From Hermatobates lingyangjiaoensis (Eukaryota; Arthropoda; Insecta; Hemiptera; Hermatobatidae): a DNA stretch of 64,000 nucleotides. A program made the position numbers and the translations under genes. Below are positions 24,331-34,300 of the stretch, piece after piece; within the stretch, counting starts at the first letter, position 1; every line of letters begins with the position of its first letter. Location of the stretch: NCBI GenBank assembly GCA_026182355.1, contig JAPFBL010000049.1:2684501-2748500 (forward strand), in the 5' to 3' direction. Below the pieces are notes generated by a model. That model saw only the letters and a list, made by a program, of their open reading frames with translations. It made no database searches and was not told the origin of the DNA.

Positions 24331-24545
24331 TATACTTGTGCAACTGTCAGTGGTGAGCATGCAAGCCACTGGGCTTCTCTGGTTCCATACCTTACTTTAT
24401 TACCAGTGTTTATATTACGCAAATATTAAATTAAAAAAAAACATTTTTTGTTACATTTATTTATAATACATTTGCACTACTGTCATCAGCGAGCACGCAA
24501 GCCACTGGCAACCCTGGCTTCAATTTTTTATTTCATAAAAAATAA
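24331..24545. repeat. R5 repeat pair (GCGAGCACGCAAGCCACTGG)
   Basis: Two blocks containing a GAGCAYGCAAGCCACTGG core (near 24355 and 24490) are separated by AT-rich sequence with 'TTACATTTATTTATAATACA' and 'TTTGCACTACTGTCATC'. Inverted copies lie at 27265-27420 and 27765-27850, and a partial copy near 38625-38665. Class unknown; no coding. Confidence 0.6.
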
Positions 24546-25621
24546 CAATTGTTTATTATTATGGACAATAAAATAAACAATAATTTTATTTTACTTATCA
24601 TTATTCAGGTAATAAATAATATATATTATAATTTCAGGTCTTTATCACCACGGAAAATGGGTGAGCAAACAAACAAACTCACGAACTTTATATATATATA
24701 TATATAATGTCCCTTTGTAGTCATATTATAAATGTCTAAATGATATATATTTATTAGTCTTTCATTCCAGCAGGTTTTATAGATAGTAGTGGTTGATCAA
24801 CTTGTCAATATATATGCTTATTTTTGTACATCGCACTACTGATGCATGTAATATCATTATCATAACTACAATATTAATAACATTTTTATTATATGCTTAT
24901 TCTTGTATAAAACGCCAGTGATACATATAATATGATTAGTATAACTACAAGATTTATAACATTTTTTGAAAAGCGAAATAAATGTCTTATGGTGAGAATT
25001 GCTCGTTCACATAATGTGATAATAATTGTGAGAAGTAGATTTCCTGTTACAAATAATCTCTTACAGGAGAACATGGCTTTTGTTCCAATAGCCAGTGGAT
25101 CTCTAACATAGTTTACCTGACCTCCTCTTACATTGAATATTCCCTGTTAAAACTTGAAAATATTCCTATTTTATCTGAAAAATGTCTGAAACATCAAGAA
25201 AAAATGTCGTTTTAAGATGATTTTTAATTTAATATGTAGGATAATTACATTTATTTTTCTTCAATGGACAAATTCAATTTTGAATTATGTTTTACATTTT
25301 TGGTCTTTTATAGAAAGTAGTGATTGATCAACTTGTCAATATATATGCTTATTTTTGTATATCACACTACTGATGCACAATTGCTCTCAAACTATACAGT
25401 ATATCTACAATATGAGGCTCATTCTTGTATACAATATCAATTTGATCTATCAAAGATTCTGGACCGTAGCGTGTCCACAAACTTTGGATACATACTCACC
25501 CACCCACCCACATCATCAAAAAAGCTTCATAAAACGACTTCTGGTACCTGAAAACATGTAATTCCGTCATAATCTCGAGATCAAATTTACCACGTCACTA
25601 TACCTTACTTATAGTAAAGTA

Positions 25622-26984
25622 AAAATCAATTATTGTAATTTATAATTAGACATAGATTACTAATTTTATTTTACAAAGAAATTTACTTCTAATAAATTAC
25701 TTATACTAAACTCTGAGCTTTTAATAAGCTTAAGATAAACAAAGCTGACATGTGTCTACTTTATGAATGAATTCATGAAAAGTTTATCATGGTTTCCTCA
25801 GATAAAGAAAAAAATCGTTGTTTCCTTAGATAATTCTAACAGGGGTATCCAGAATAGCTAGAAGAGCGTGGGTAATTAGTTCGGTTTTCATATAAAAAAT
25901 AACCTTCCTTTAACATGGTGTCATATTGCCGAAAAAGGCATATTCACTTATTAGGACTAGATATTTGACAAACTCTATTGTGATTGGTCAAACGATTCGA
26001 CTTGTAGAGTGATAAAAAAATCTTTAAATACAGACCTATAAATACACAAATATCGAGACATTATGTTAAAACTATGATAAATGAATTAAAGGGACCTGAA
26101 AACGCACAAATTTGTCAAAATTTGAAAACTTATTTTTCTGCGACCATAATACATTAACCACAGAAAAGTAATAAGCATTAATGAATATTATAAAACCCAT
26201 TCAAAAAACCTTCTTGATTATTTTTGCTCAAGTTTTTAGTGCTTAGTAATAAAATAAAAATAATAAAACATCATAAATACTTAATAAAAGTGAATTGTTA
26301 CTTAATAATTGTTAAGTGTTCACTATATTTAAAGAATTTCTCTTGGTCCCATTGCCGCCATCAACCTAATATTATTGAATCGTACTTTGTTGTCATGAAA
26401 AAATTGTAGAAGGTAATTTAACCACATCTGCTGTGAGGTAATTTTAAGGCAAGGTAAACCATTTGAATTAGACGTTGATTTAAGAATTCTGGTAGACGGG
26501 AGATTAGGAAATTAATGTTGTGGAGAGAGCAAGGTACTGAACGACGTTCCAGTTTGCCCAAACCAGAATTAAACTCTCAAACGCCGACCACAATTCAAAC
26601 TTTCTCCTCCTTTCCTATTTACAAGGAAACAAATCAACATCTCTGCTGTACACAGCCTTCTACATTTACAGTTAGTAGTAATAACCACTGTTCCTTCACA
26701 TAATTATTTTAACTTAATACCAATTAACTCAATAACTAATAATAAACTCTTTAGAATTTTGTATACAGGAAAACATATATAATAATAGATCCTTAAGAAT
26801 TACAACAAAGCCAACACCTTATTCGAAGAGAACAGTGGGGTACAGAAGTAGGGTTGAACGGACGTGACTCCGGGTATTCAAACAGAAAATACAACCTTTC
26901 AGCACTAGAGGATCAAGTTATGGAGGCTAAACTTATTGAGAAAGGACCGTAATAATTTATTCTCATATATATACGAGGGCAAAT
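25622..26984. other. No recognised gene
   Basis: AT-rich. Frames at 26224-26409 and 26515-26703 have no recognisable domain. 26500-26700 is slightly less AT-rich but shows no motif. Confidence 0.4.
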
Positions 26985-27264
26985 CTTTGATAGATCAAAT
27001 TGATATTTTATACAAGAATGAGCCTCATAGTGTAGATATACTGTAGAGTTTGAGAGCAATTGTGCATGATGGGAAAGTCACTTTTTTTGCCAAAACCTGT
27101 TTTTAGAGTACAGTTTTTTTCTCCTAAACTACAAATTCTAGAGTTTCGAAATTTTGGCATTATCTTTGAGGTTACAAATGCAATAAACGAAAAATATATT
27201 TAGATTTTTAAAACAACGGGAATATTTTTATTTCAAAAATATTATTGAAAATTATTTATTGAAA

Positions 27265-27420
27265 ATTAGAGCCCGGGTAGCAAGTGTCTTGCGTGCTCGC
27301 CGATGACAGTAGTGCAAATGTATTATATATAACAAAATTTAATATTTGCGTAATACAAATACTAGTAATAAACTAAAGGCATATAGCCACTGTCTTGCGT
27401 GCTCGCCGATGATAGTAGCA
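27265..27420. repeat. R5 repeat pair, inverted orientation
   Basis: Two blocks with 'CTTGCGTGCTCGCCGATGA' (near 27290 and 27390) are separated by 'AGTAGTGCAAATGTATTATA'. They match the reverse complement of the 24331-24545 repeat. A further block with 'GCTCGCTGATGACAGTAG' is at 27765-27850. Confidence 0.6.
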
Positions 27421-27503
27421 AAAATAAATTTAGTAAAAAGATTTCACATAAACACGTGAAATAACAATCAATGATCAAACCACAGTATGAAATGGGAAAA
27501 CAA

Positions 27504-27546
27504 GACTAAGATCTTTCAACCGTAACAAGCGGTCTTCGTCAGAGTC
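27504..27546 (-). ncRNA. Candidate hammerhead ribozyme, A3 left arm
   Basis: Minus-strand order over 43 nt: GACT (stem I 5'), CTGACGA (core), AG-ACCG-CTTGTTA-CGGT-T (stem II, one G bulged), GAAA (core), GATCTT (self-complementary AGATCT for stem III, then T as cleavage nucleotide) and AGTC (stem I 3'). All invariant core positions of the hammerhead fold (CUGANGA and GAA) are present. A second stem I segment TGGG/CCCA lies a few bases further out. Stem III is only palindromic, so activity would need dimers or a very weak stem, as known for Penelope-type hammerheads. Prediction only. Confidence 0.6.
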
Positions 27547-27616
27547 AAAAACCGAACTGGGTTTTCGAAATTGACGAAAACCACAGTCAAAAACCACTGA
27601 AATCGGTTGGGTTTTT

Positions 27617-27659
27617 GATTCTGACGAAGACCGCTTGTTACGGTTGAAAGATCTTAATC
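27617..27659 (+). ncRNA. Candidate hammerhead ribozyme, A3 right arm
   Basis: Same layout as the left arm: GATT at 27617-27620, CTGACGA 27621-27627, stem II 27628-27645 (ACCG 27630-27633 with CGGT 27641-27644), GAAA 27646-27649, GATCTT 27650-27655 and AATC 27656-27659. Compared with the consensus GACT/AGTC, both partners of one stem I pair have changed (C-G to U-A), keeping the pairing. A second helix TGGG (27608-27611) with CCCA (27667-27670) extends stem I across an internal loop of 5 and 7 nt. Confidence 0.6.
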
Positions 27660-28992
27660 TTGTTTTCCCATTTCATATTGTGGTTTGATCATGTATTATA
27701 TATAAATGTAACAAAAAAAATGTTAATTTAAAATTTGCGAAATATAAACAGTGGTAATAAAATAAAGGCATGGAGCCAGAGTAGCCCAGAGGCTTTCGTG
27801 CTCGCTGATGACAGTAGTACAAATGTATTATAAATAAATGTAACAAATATATAGTAAACTACTAAATTAGAGGTTAAAAATGAATAATTTTAGAAACAAA
27901 CTTGAACACAACTATCAGATAAAATACGAATATTCTAAGGTAATATTATACAGACACATTCCTTTCATTAATGTTATTTTATATTAGGTAAACAAATTGA
28001 ATATTTCAATTTACAAGTTTTGTTTGTTTTAAATATATTTCATTGTGTATATAACTTGAAGTGAAATTTTATTTATTTATATGATAATATAAAAGATTTT
28101 TTTTTTACTTTTAAATGATTTTTATTTTGCTAAATATACTTACTGTGAATATATCTTGAATCATGTTAAAAATACTATATCAAAAGCTTGGGCCATATAA
28201 GAATCTCTTTCCGTGCCTTAATAACGAGAATCAACAATTAAAATTATCCCTGTCAATCATGTTCAGTGTATTAATTTCAATAACTATTGTTATAATTTCT
28301 GAGTGACACAATTGTTATAATTTCTGAGTGACACAAAGGGTCACGGGTAGTCTAGTTACTAATATATTTTTTCCCAATATACATTTCCCCCAACCTTATA
28401 AGGTAGTACAGCACGGAGGAAAAAATAATATTGGCTGAGAGTAACTTGGATTTTTATGATTTTTGACAAAGGGAAAGAAAAGTGATTTTTTAAAAAGCAC
28501 TGGCATGCCATAAAATTTACAGTATAATAATTTTATAAAAGACCAAAAATTTAAAACATAATTCAATATTGAAAATATTTCTTGGAAAAAATATATGGAG
28601 TTATCATACATTTTAAATTAAAATGATCTTAAAATGACATATTTTTTTACATGTTTGTGACATTTTTCAGACACTATAGGAATATTTTCAAGTTTTATAT
28701 GGGAAAATTTGTCTTATATCTTTAATGTAGAAGGAGGTCAGATAAACATGTACGAGTAAGTGATCCATTTGCAATTGAAACAGAAGCCATGTTCTCCTTT
28801 AGGAGATTTTTTCGTAACACGAAATCTACACTTTCGCTTTTCAAAAATGTTATTACTGCTGTAGTTATACATCTCCAATTCAGACATTTATGTTATATCT
28901 AAATGGAGCATTATATATTATATACCAAAGAAGTATGATATTATGTTTACTTATAGTAAAGTTGAGTGTAGGCCACTCCAGATATTTTATGT

Positions 28993-29224
28993 TTTATTAT
29001 TTAATTACTTCATTTTTTATTATTTAGCTATTTATTTTTTATTATTTAATTGTTTATTTGTTTAATATTATTATTTGTATTTTCAGTTTTATTTTATCAT
29101 AGTTTATTCCGTAACTTTTATTTATGTATCAATTCTTCTGTTATCCCTCAATTTTTTCTTTTATTTATTTATTTTTTCTTATTTTTTCATATTTCCTAAT
29201 TTAATTTAATTTAATTATAAATTG
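28993..29224. other. AT-rich low-complexity DNA
   Basis: TTATTTA-type runs follow the R2 copy. No gene or repeat boundary is visible. Confidence 0.5.
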
Positions 29225-29420
29225 ATTCCTGTCAACCTTATTCTTTGTGACCGGGAGTGCATGCGACAACATTGTTGGTCTCCAACCGTCTCTGAACCAG
29301 TGCGCTTGGTTTCCCACTCTTATCTCTTATATCTCCTGAAGACGGTTCAAACCAAAAATTAGAGACTGTAAGTGTGTGTTTTTAATTTCTCTATGTTTTT
29401 TTAAGTACATGAGCTATATA
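29225..29420 (+). repeat. Family D terminal repeat, single arm
   Basis: It contains CTCCTGAAGACGGTTCAAAC at 29333-29352 and AATTAGAGACTGTAAGTGTG downstream, and ends beside a short (TA)n. It matches the arms at 16981-17500. The core shows CTGAAGA (29336-29342) and a GGTT/AACC stem, but the GAAA has become AAAA, so it is a decayed relative of the hammerhead layout. Confidence 0.6.
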
Positions 29421-30374
29421 TATACATAACTTAAAATGTTAAAGAAACTTAAGAAACTTTGTTTCATAGGTTTAAAGGAACATTGAAAATGTTACAATAC
29501 CAAAAAACAAGATAAATTACATTTTTAATTGTTATCAGCTTATCTATATTCAAGAAACTGTAACATCGAGTTAATTTTGACGCCAGTGATTTTTTTCACA
29601 GTTAAATTAACCTCGTAAATATTTTAAATTCAGTTTAATGGTATAAAATGAATATATTCGATGAATTCTTGGAAATCAAGTTCATCAGGTGCCTTGCACT
29701 CAACATTTCTAAAGCAGTGTTATACTTCGCAATCCTACTCAGTAATTTCTGCTACTTAAAGCTTTAACAAAATTATTACAAGCAAATATTGTATTTTGGA
29801 GATTTGTCAGGTAAATTGTTCGTCCAATTCATAATTACAATTCGTAGTTCGTTTCCGATAGAAGAGGAAGCTAACAAATGTTTATGAAAATATTGATTAA
29901 AATTGTATACTGTAAATGTGTATTCAGTTTGGCTTTTGTTTCACAAAATTGCTCTTTTTTAATTTAGGATTTTAGTCATAGCAATATTTGTTTAGGAATA
30001 TTTGATATTAATATTTGTTATACAAATTAACTTTCTCTCATTGTTGCAAGGTTTATCCAAAAGCGAAATAATTAAATTAGGAATAAAAAATTGTACTGAT
30101 AGGTGGTTAGAGATTCATTATTTTTATGAATTAATGAAAAACATTGTCAAGTATATGAAGAATATAAAAACTACAGGCTTTTCTAGTAGGCAAAGAACGG
30201 TTGAGAATGAAGAAGGAGTGACTAGGCAGCGAGGTAGGTGTGTGGGACAGGCGTCCTTATTGGTAGCCGGAGGACACGGGGAGGGGGCAAGGCATACTGG
30301 GGGTAATGCTGCAGTTGTTTGGTTCTCTCTGATATCGAAGGACCTCCTCGGTCCAGATTCGCGCTCGGCCCGTC
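29421..30374 (+). other. Upstream region and probable 5' UTR of the receptor gene
   Basis: AT-rich up to about 30200, then a sharp change to GC-richer sequence that continues into the coding exon, which suggests transcribed or promoter-proximal DNA from about 30200. An upstream open frame (30002-30409, 135 codons) in another frame overlaps the receptor start codon; it looks unlike any protein I know. No TATA box or start site can be assigned with confidence. Confidence 0.45.
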
Positions 30375-31320
30375 ATGGCCACCGTCATACCCCTGTTGCT
30401 TCTGTTTAACGTGGGCTCCTCCCTTGCGGTGCTTGTGTTTCGTTGTTGTCCTCAAGGCCAGGCGCTTGATAAGGATGCACACTGCACTCTCAGCCCTTTC
30501 GATTCTGAATGGGCACCAGTTATCTACTCCCCTCAAGAAAGGAAATTTTTACAACCCGGTACAACCCCTGTAGACTGGCAGTTTCTTAATTCTAACCCTC
30601 AAGTCTGTTCGGTTCCCCGATATATTCAATCGCATTCCGATGCTATACCTCCTAGTTACGTTCTCTTCGTTAACGGCAGTATGTTCCTTCAAGATACCTC
30701 CTTTCTTCAACCTGGAACCTATTGCGTGGACCCTGCAGGTGCACTAGCCTGTCTTAATGACGATGAAGGCTCAGGTGAACCGTTGCCTGTGGTGCGTAAG
30801 TGCTGTGGTCCAAAAGGTGCCTACAGTGAAAGCAGCGAGTCATGTGTCAATTCTAACAGAGACGAGTTGTTATTTGAGGGATGGAAAACACTCTCTGGTT
30901 TTCCTGTTTGTAGTGAAGTGGGTAGCTATGCGATTGGAGGCCGACTAAATTCAACATACCAGTTAGAGCCGGATGGTTCGCTCACAGGTGGTGGTAGAAC
31001 TCTATCTTCATCACAATACTGTCTTGAAAGTCTTCATGAAATGCCAAATGATTCTTTTCATGTGTTCACCTGTCTTGTTCGTAACAAGTCAAGGAAGAGT
31101 CATGACATTCGTTTTACTATTTACCCGGTCGGATTGTTTCTTTCTGTATTTTTCCTCGCTGTCACCCTCATCGCATCTTGCCTTCTGCCCAGCACATACC
31201 ATGTCATACATTGGCGGTGCCAGACCAATCACGTAGCCTGCTTGCTCATAGGCGACCTTCTCCTGGCGATCACACAACTATCTCGAGACGCTCTGCAAGG
31301 ACCCGCTTGCATTGGTATAG
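30375..31320 (+). CDS. Methuselah-like class B GPCR, first coding exon (partial)
   Basis: This exon encodes 315 residues plus one base of the next codon. Residues 1-18 (MATVIPLLLLFNVGSSLA) form a signal peptide. Residues 19-245 form an extracellular Cys-rich region with RCCPQGQ near the start, paired Cys at 24-25 and 143-144 and others at 37, 78, 117, 126, 157, 179, 216 and 233, plus likely N-glycosylation sites at N100, N192, N225 and N237. The CCP.G opening, repeated 'YCV/YCL' segments and a following 7TM start are typical of methuselah-like receptors of arthropods. Residues about 247-272 form helix 1, about 284-302 form helix 2 (CLLIGDLLLAITQL), and C312 may be the helix 3 Cys of class B receptors. 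The chosen ATG has a good context (GTCATGG) and is followed directly by the signal peptide. The exon ends at AG|GTAAGT. The remaining helices must lie on exons not found here. Ligand and coupling cannot be read from this sequence. Confidence 0.82.
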
Positions 31321-31326
31321 GTAAGT
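31321..31326 (+). promoter_or_regulatory. Splice donor GTAAGT (phase 1)
   Basis: ATAG|GTAAGT is a full consensus donor. Splicing here interrupts a Gly codon after its first base. Reading through would add 32 residues of AT-rich, non-receptor sequence and stop at 31421, so the donor is preferred over a continuous frame. Confidence 0.85.
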
Positions 31327-34300
31327 CTTTAATCGTTTATTCTAGGTTCCATAAGTATCATATTAATATTCCACAGGAATTCAAAACGTTTGTAAAATAT
31401 TTGCTATTAGTTACAGTTTAAGTTTTCATATTTTTGACTATATATCATGACTGTAAGATGTAGAGTCAAAAGAATATGAAGACACATTCATAATTCAACT
31501 TTTTTAAACTAAGGTACGAAAGCATGTGTCCAGCAACATTTACGTTAACACAGTTGTCATTAGAACAACACAGTTGTTCATGTATACAATAGTTAAAGAG
31601 TATAATGTCCAGAGAAGAAAATAACTTTTCGATGAGCTTAGTTATCTTTTCATATGACGTTGCACAATCATAATCTCACAAAAGTTTCTTTGAATCCACA
31701 TATATAATATTTAAGACTATTCAATTCTGTTCAAATGAATTACAAAAATAGAAAAGTGTTCCAAAGGCTTAAGAGAACACTTATGATTGTGTGAAACTAC
31801 TCTGAATGTTGTAAAACTTGTCAAAGCAATTGTATGGACTATTGAGGTGAAGGAAGAATAGCTAAGTATCTTCTGATCAATAGAAATTAAATTTAATTGC
31901 TATTGTTTTGTAATACAGTTATAGAAGAAAGCATTCTGAAAGTAAGCTGAATGTAGTTAGTGACCGCTTTTTAATCAGTTTCATCATGGCCTCTGCACTC
32001 TGGGAAAGTCAACTCGTCTTTTCTAATTAATTGCCCTTGATTCATTTTCTTTTCACCGCTTCTTCTCTCCTGTATTTGCTCAATCAAAAACATGATAAAT
32101 CCATTAGTAACATAATAAGGTTTTAGTGGACTCATTAAAATAAACATTTCAACTTAACGTGTTTTGTTTTAAAAAAGTAAGACAATAATTTAGTTGCCAA
32201 AGGAATTACTACGTATTAAGCATTTTAAATGCTGGTAAACGCATTTATTTAATCGTGATGCAGAATAAAGTATTGCCGTTTAGTGATTAAATTTGTTAAT
32301 TTAAATAGAAAAGCTTAGTTAAATATATATATTTAAAAACTAATCCAATTCTAGTTAACAATAAAAATAAAAGTTTCAAATCTGGTTAGGCAGTTAGCAA
32401 CACTTGCCTAAGCCAGTTTCTGGATAATTGAACAATTTAAATTTAAATTAAAATTATGGGAGGGTGGGAATCAAAGCTTGAAGATTTAAGATTATGTTTA
32501 AGAACTCTTGCTTTTATTGTTGGCAAATTTTTGACGATCAATTACTATTAATCGGTTCCACCAATGCATTCCTACCAACTGCCTGCTTTCGGAAAGAAAC
32601 CAATAACTCATTATACAATTAGCGTCACACCATTCCTTTGATGTTTCTTAATTCACTTTTACAACTTCTACTACCTGGATGATTTTTTGTTTGATTGAAA
32701 TCATAAAGCATCTTACGTTTTTGATTTATAATTTAACTTAGCGTTTTATAACAGCTTGATTAATATTAATATATATCTATTGTAATTCATAATATTAATT
32801 TACTTGTAACTTCAATTATATTAATTTAATTTTACTGAAATATCATTAATTATAGTTTTTATAGCAAAAATTATTAAGTATAATTTAATGTTTGTTTTGC
32901 TAGTCCGGGAACTTTTACTTCTGTATTAGAATATTAAATGAGATTCAGTGGTTCAGTTTTATAATTCCTTAAAGAGATACACTTTTTAAACGGTTACTTA
33001 ATTGGGCGTTACGTAAAACTTAAGACAACTTTCTCCATATTACTGGATCTGTTGAGGTTGATATTAAACCTCTAATTATGAATATTAATTTTTTAATCGG
33101 AGCACCATCATAATTCTGATAGTTAATCATCCCGTCATTCTAGAATTCAGTAAAGCCTGATTTTAGGCATGGGAAAATATCTTCGCTATAAACTCCTGTT
33201 CATTGTTAAATGTTTTCACAAGAAAATGTCACGCACTTGTCAAATCATCCTGTTTGCAGGTTTACAAATGACTGCAAGATATCCTGAAAAAATAATTTGT
33301 ATTCAAAATAATAAAGAAAAATGTTTGTAAAGAAAAAAAAAATTCTAGAAAAAGCTTAATAATTATTAGAAATTTCGAAAAAGTTTTCACATAAAATCTT
33401 TGATTTACGAAACAGCTTATTTTGAATAATCATCGTTAATAAGCAGGTATGCTTTTCTAACTTTATTTATTTCAATATATAATTTTGTTATTTAATTTTT
33501 CGTTACTATGTAATATTTTTTATTGTAAACAAAACTAAAAGAAGAATACTATGTGTTCGAAACGTGTTGTTTTGTTAATAAAACCACTTTACGTAGAAAC
33601 ATTTTGTATAATTTCAATATATTAATATATTTTAAAATACCTTATTCTGGAAATATTAAACATTAAATGTATGTGTATTACTTTATATAAAGTTTGGAAA
33701 AGTAACGAATAATTTGTCAATATATACTTCAATATTCTTATTTAATTACTGAAGCGGTTAATCGAGGTATTCAAAAGGATGTTGCAATGGAATATGTTTT
33801 CCGATGAATAGGTTCCCCAAGGGTCGTTTTAAGTACTTCATGTGAGATATCTTGCTACGCTGCTTTGCATTACTCATAAGCATCTATTATTCTGTTATAC
33901 GAGTATGAACCGTGGTAAACAAATTATTGAATAATTCTCAAAGCATGATTTTGAAGGCGATGGTATGCTCGTCAGCTGTTGGTTCTGATTCTAGTTTCAG
34001 AACAACCTCTTGCATAATGATGGATTTATTTAAGTGTATTTAAATACCATACATCCTATACATTTCCCATGAACTGTATGGGAACATACGTGTTATGTAC
34101 AGCAAAGAAGGAATCTCGAAATTGATGATAATTTATCAAAATATATCCCATAGTTTGTATACATAGTGAGATTTTGCCATTATTATGGAACCAAATACAA
34201 TTGTTATAGGTGTTCTTTTAATAATGTAAAAAAAAAATATTGAATTAGTAGAAGCTGTAACGCTAATTTTACGAGAAAAAAAGAAGATTGATTGCACAGC

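Larger units (their letters stand above)
23283..25621 (+). repeat. R2 dispersed repeat copy, interrupted by a Helitron and R5 repeats
   Basis: It starts ATCTAGAGTGGCTTAGACTC with a TTTACTATAAG motif at 23318-23328. It is interrupted at about 23354, resumes near 24705 (ATATAATGTCCCTTTGTAG, matching 4058 onward) and ends at CTTTACTTATAGTAAAG (25603-25619). The interior is shortened between about 25260 and 25320 relative to the copy at 3988-6009. The inserted DNA is Helitron copy 2 plus an R5 block. Confidence 0.7.
27437..27694. repeat. Family A long inverted repeat, copy A3 (best preserved)
   Basis: Both arms are nearly intact. The outer ends read AAAGATTTCACATAAACACG and GATCAAACCAC on the left, and GTGGTTTGATCATG on the right. 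The arms are separated by a 35-75 nt loop region (about 27550-27605). Each arm, read outward from the loop, contains a complete hammerhead-like motif (annotated separately). No protein-coding body remains. The paired, head-to-head arrangement resembles solo inverted terminal repeats of Penelope-like elements. Confidence 0.85.
26985..28992 (-). repeat. R2 dispersed repeat copy, inverted, with insertions
   Basis: The reverse complement of this interval matches the copy at 3988-6009. The left end (26985-27250) matches 5810 back to about 5555, and the right end (28376-28992) matches about 4740 back to 3988, including the terminal TTTACTATAAGTAAA and GGAGTGGCCTACACTC. The middle (27250-28375) is replaced by R5 repeats, hairpin A3 and AT-rich DNA. 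Confidence 0.75.

Noticed and set aside
30222..30536. Minus-strand frame of 104 codons over the receptor exon
   Set aside because: It is an antisense shadow of the GC-richer coding exon with no domain.
31321..31421. Receptor continuing past GTAAGT to the stop at 31421
   Set aside because: The extra 32 residues are AT-rich and unlike helix 3 of any class B receptor, and the donor is a full consensus.
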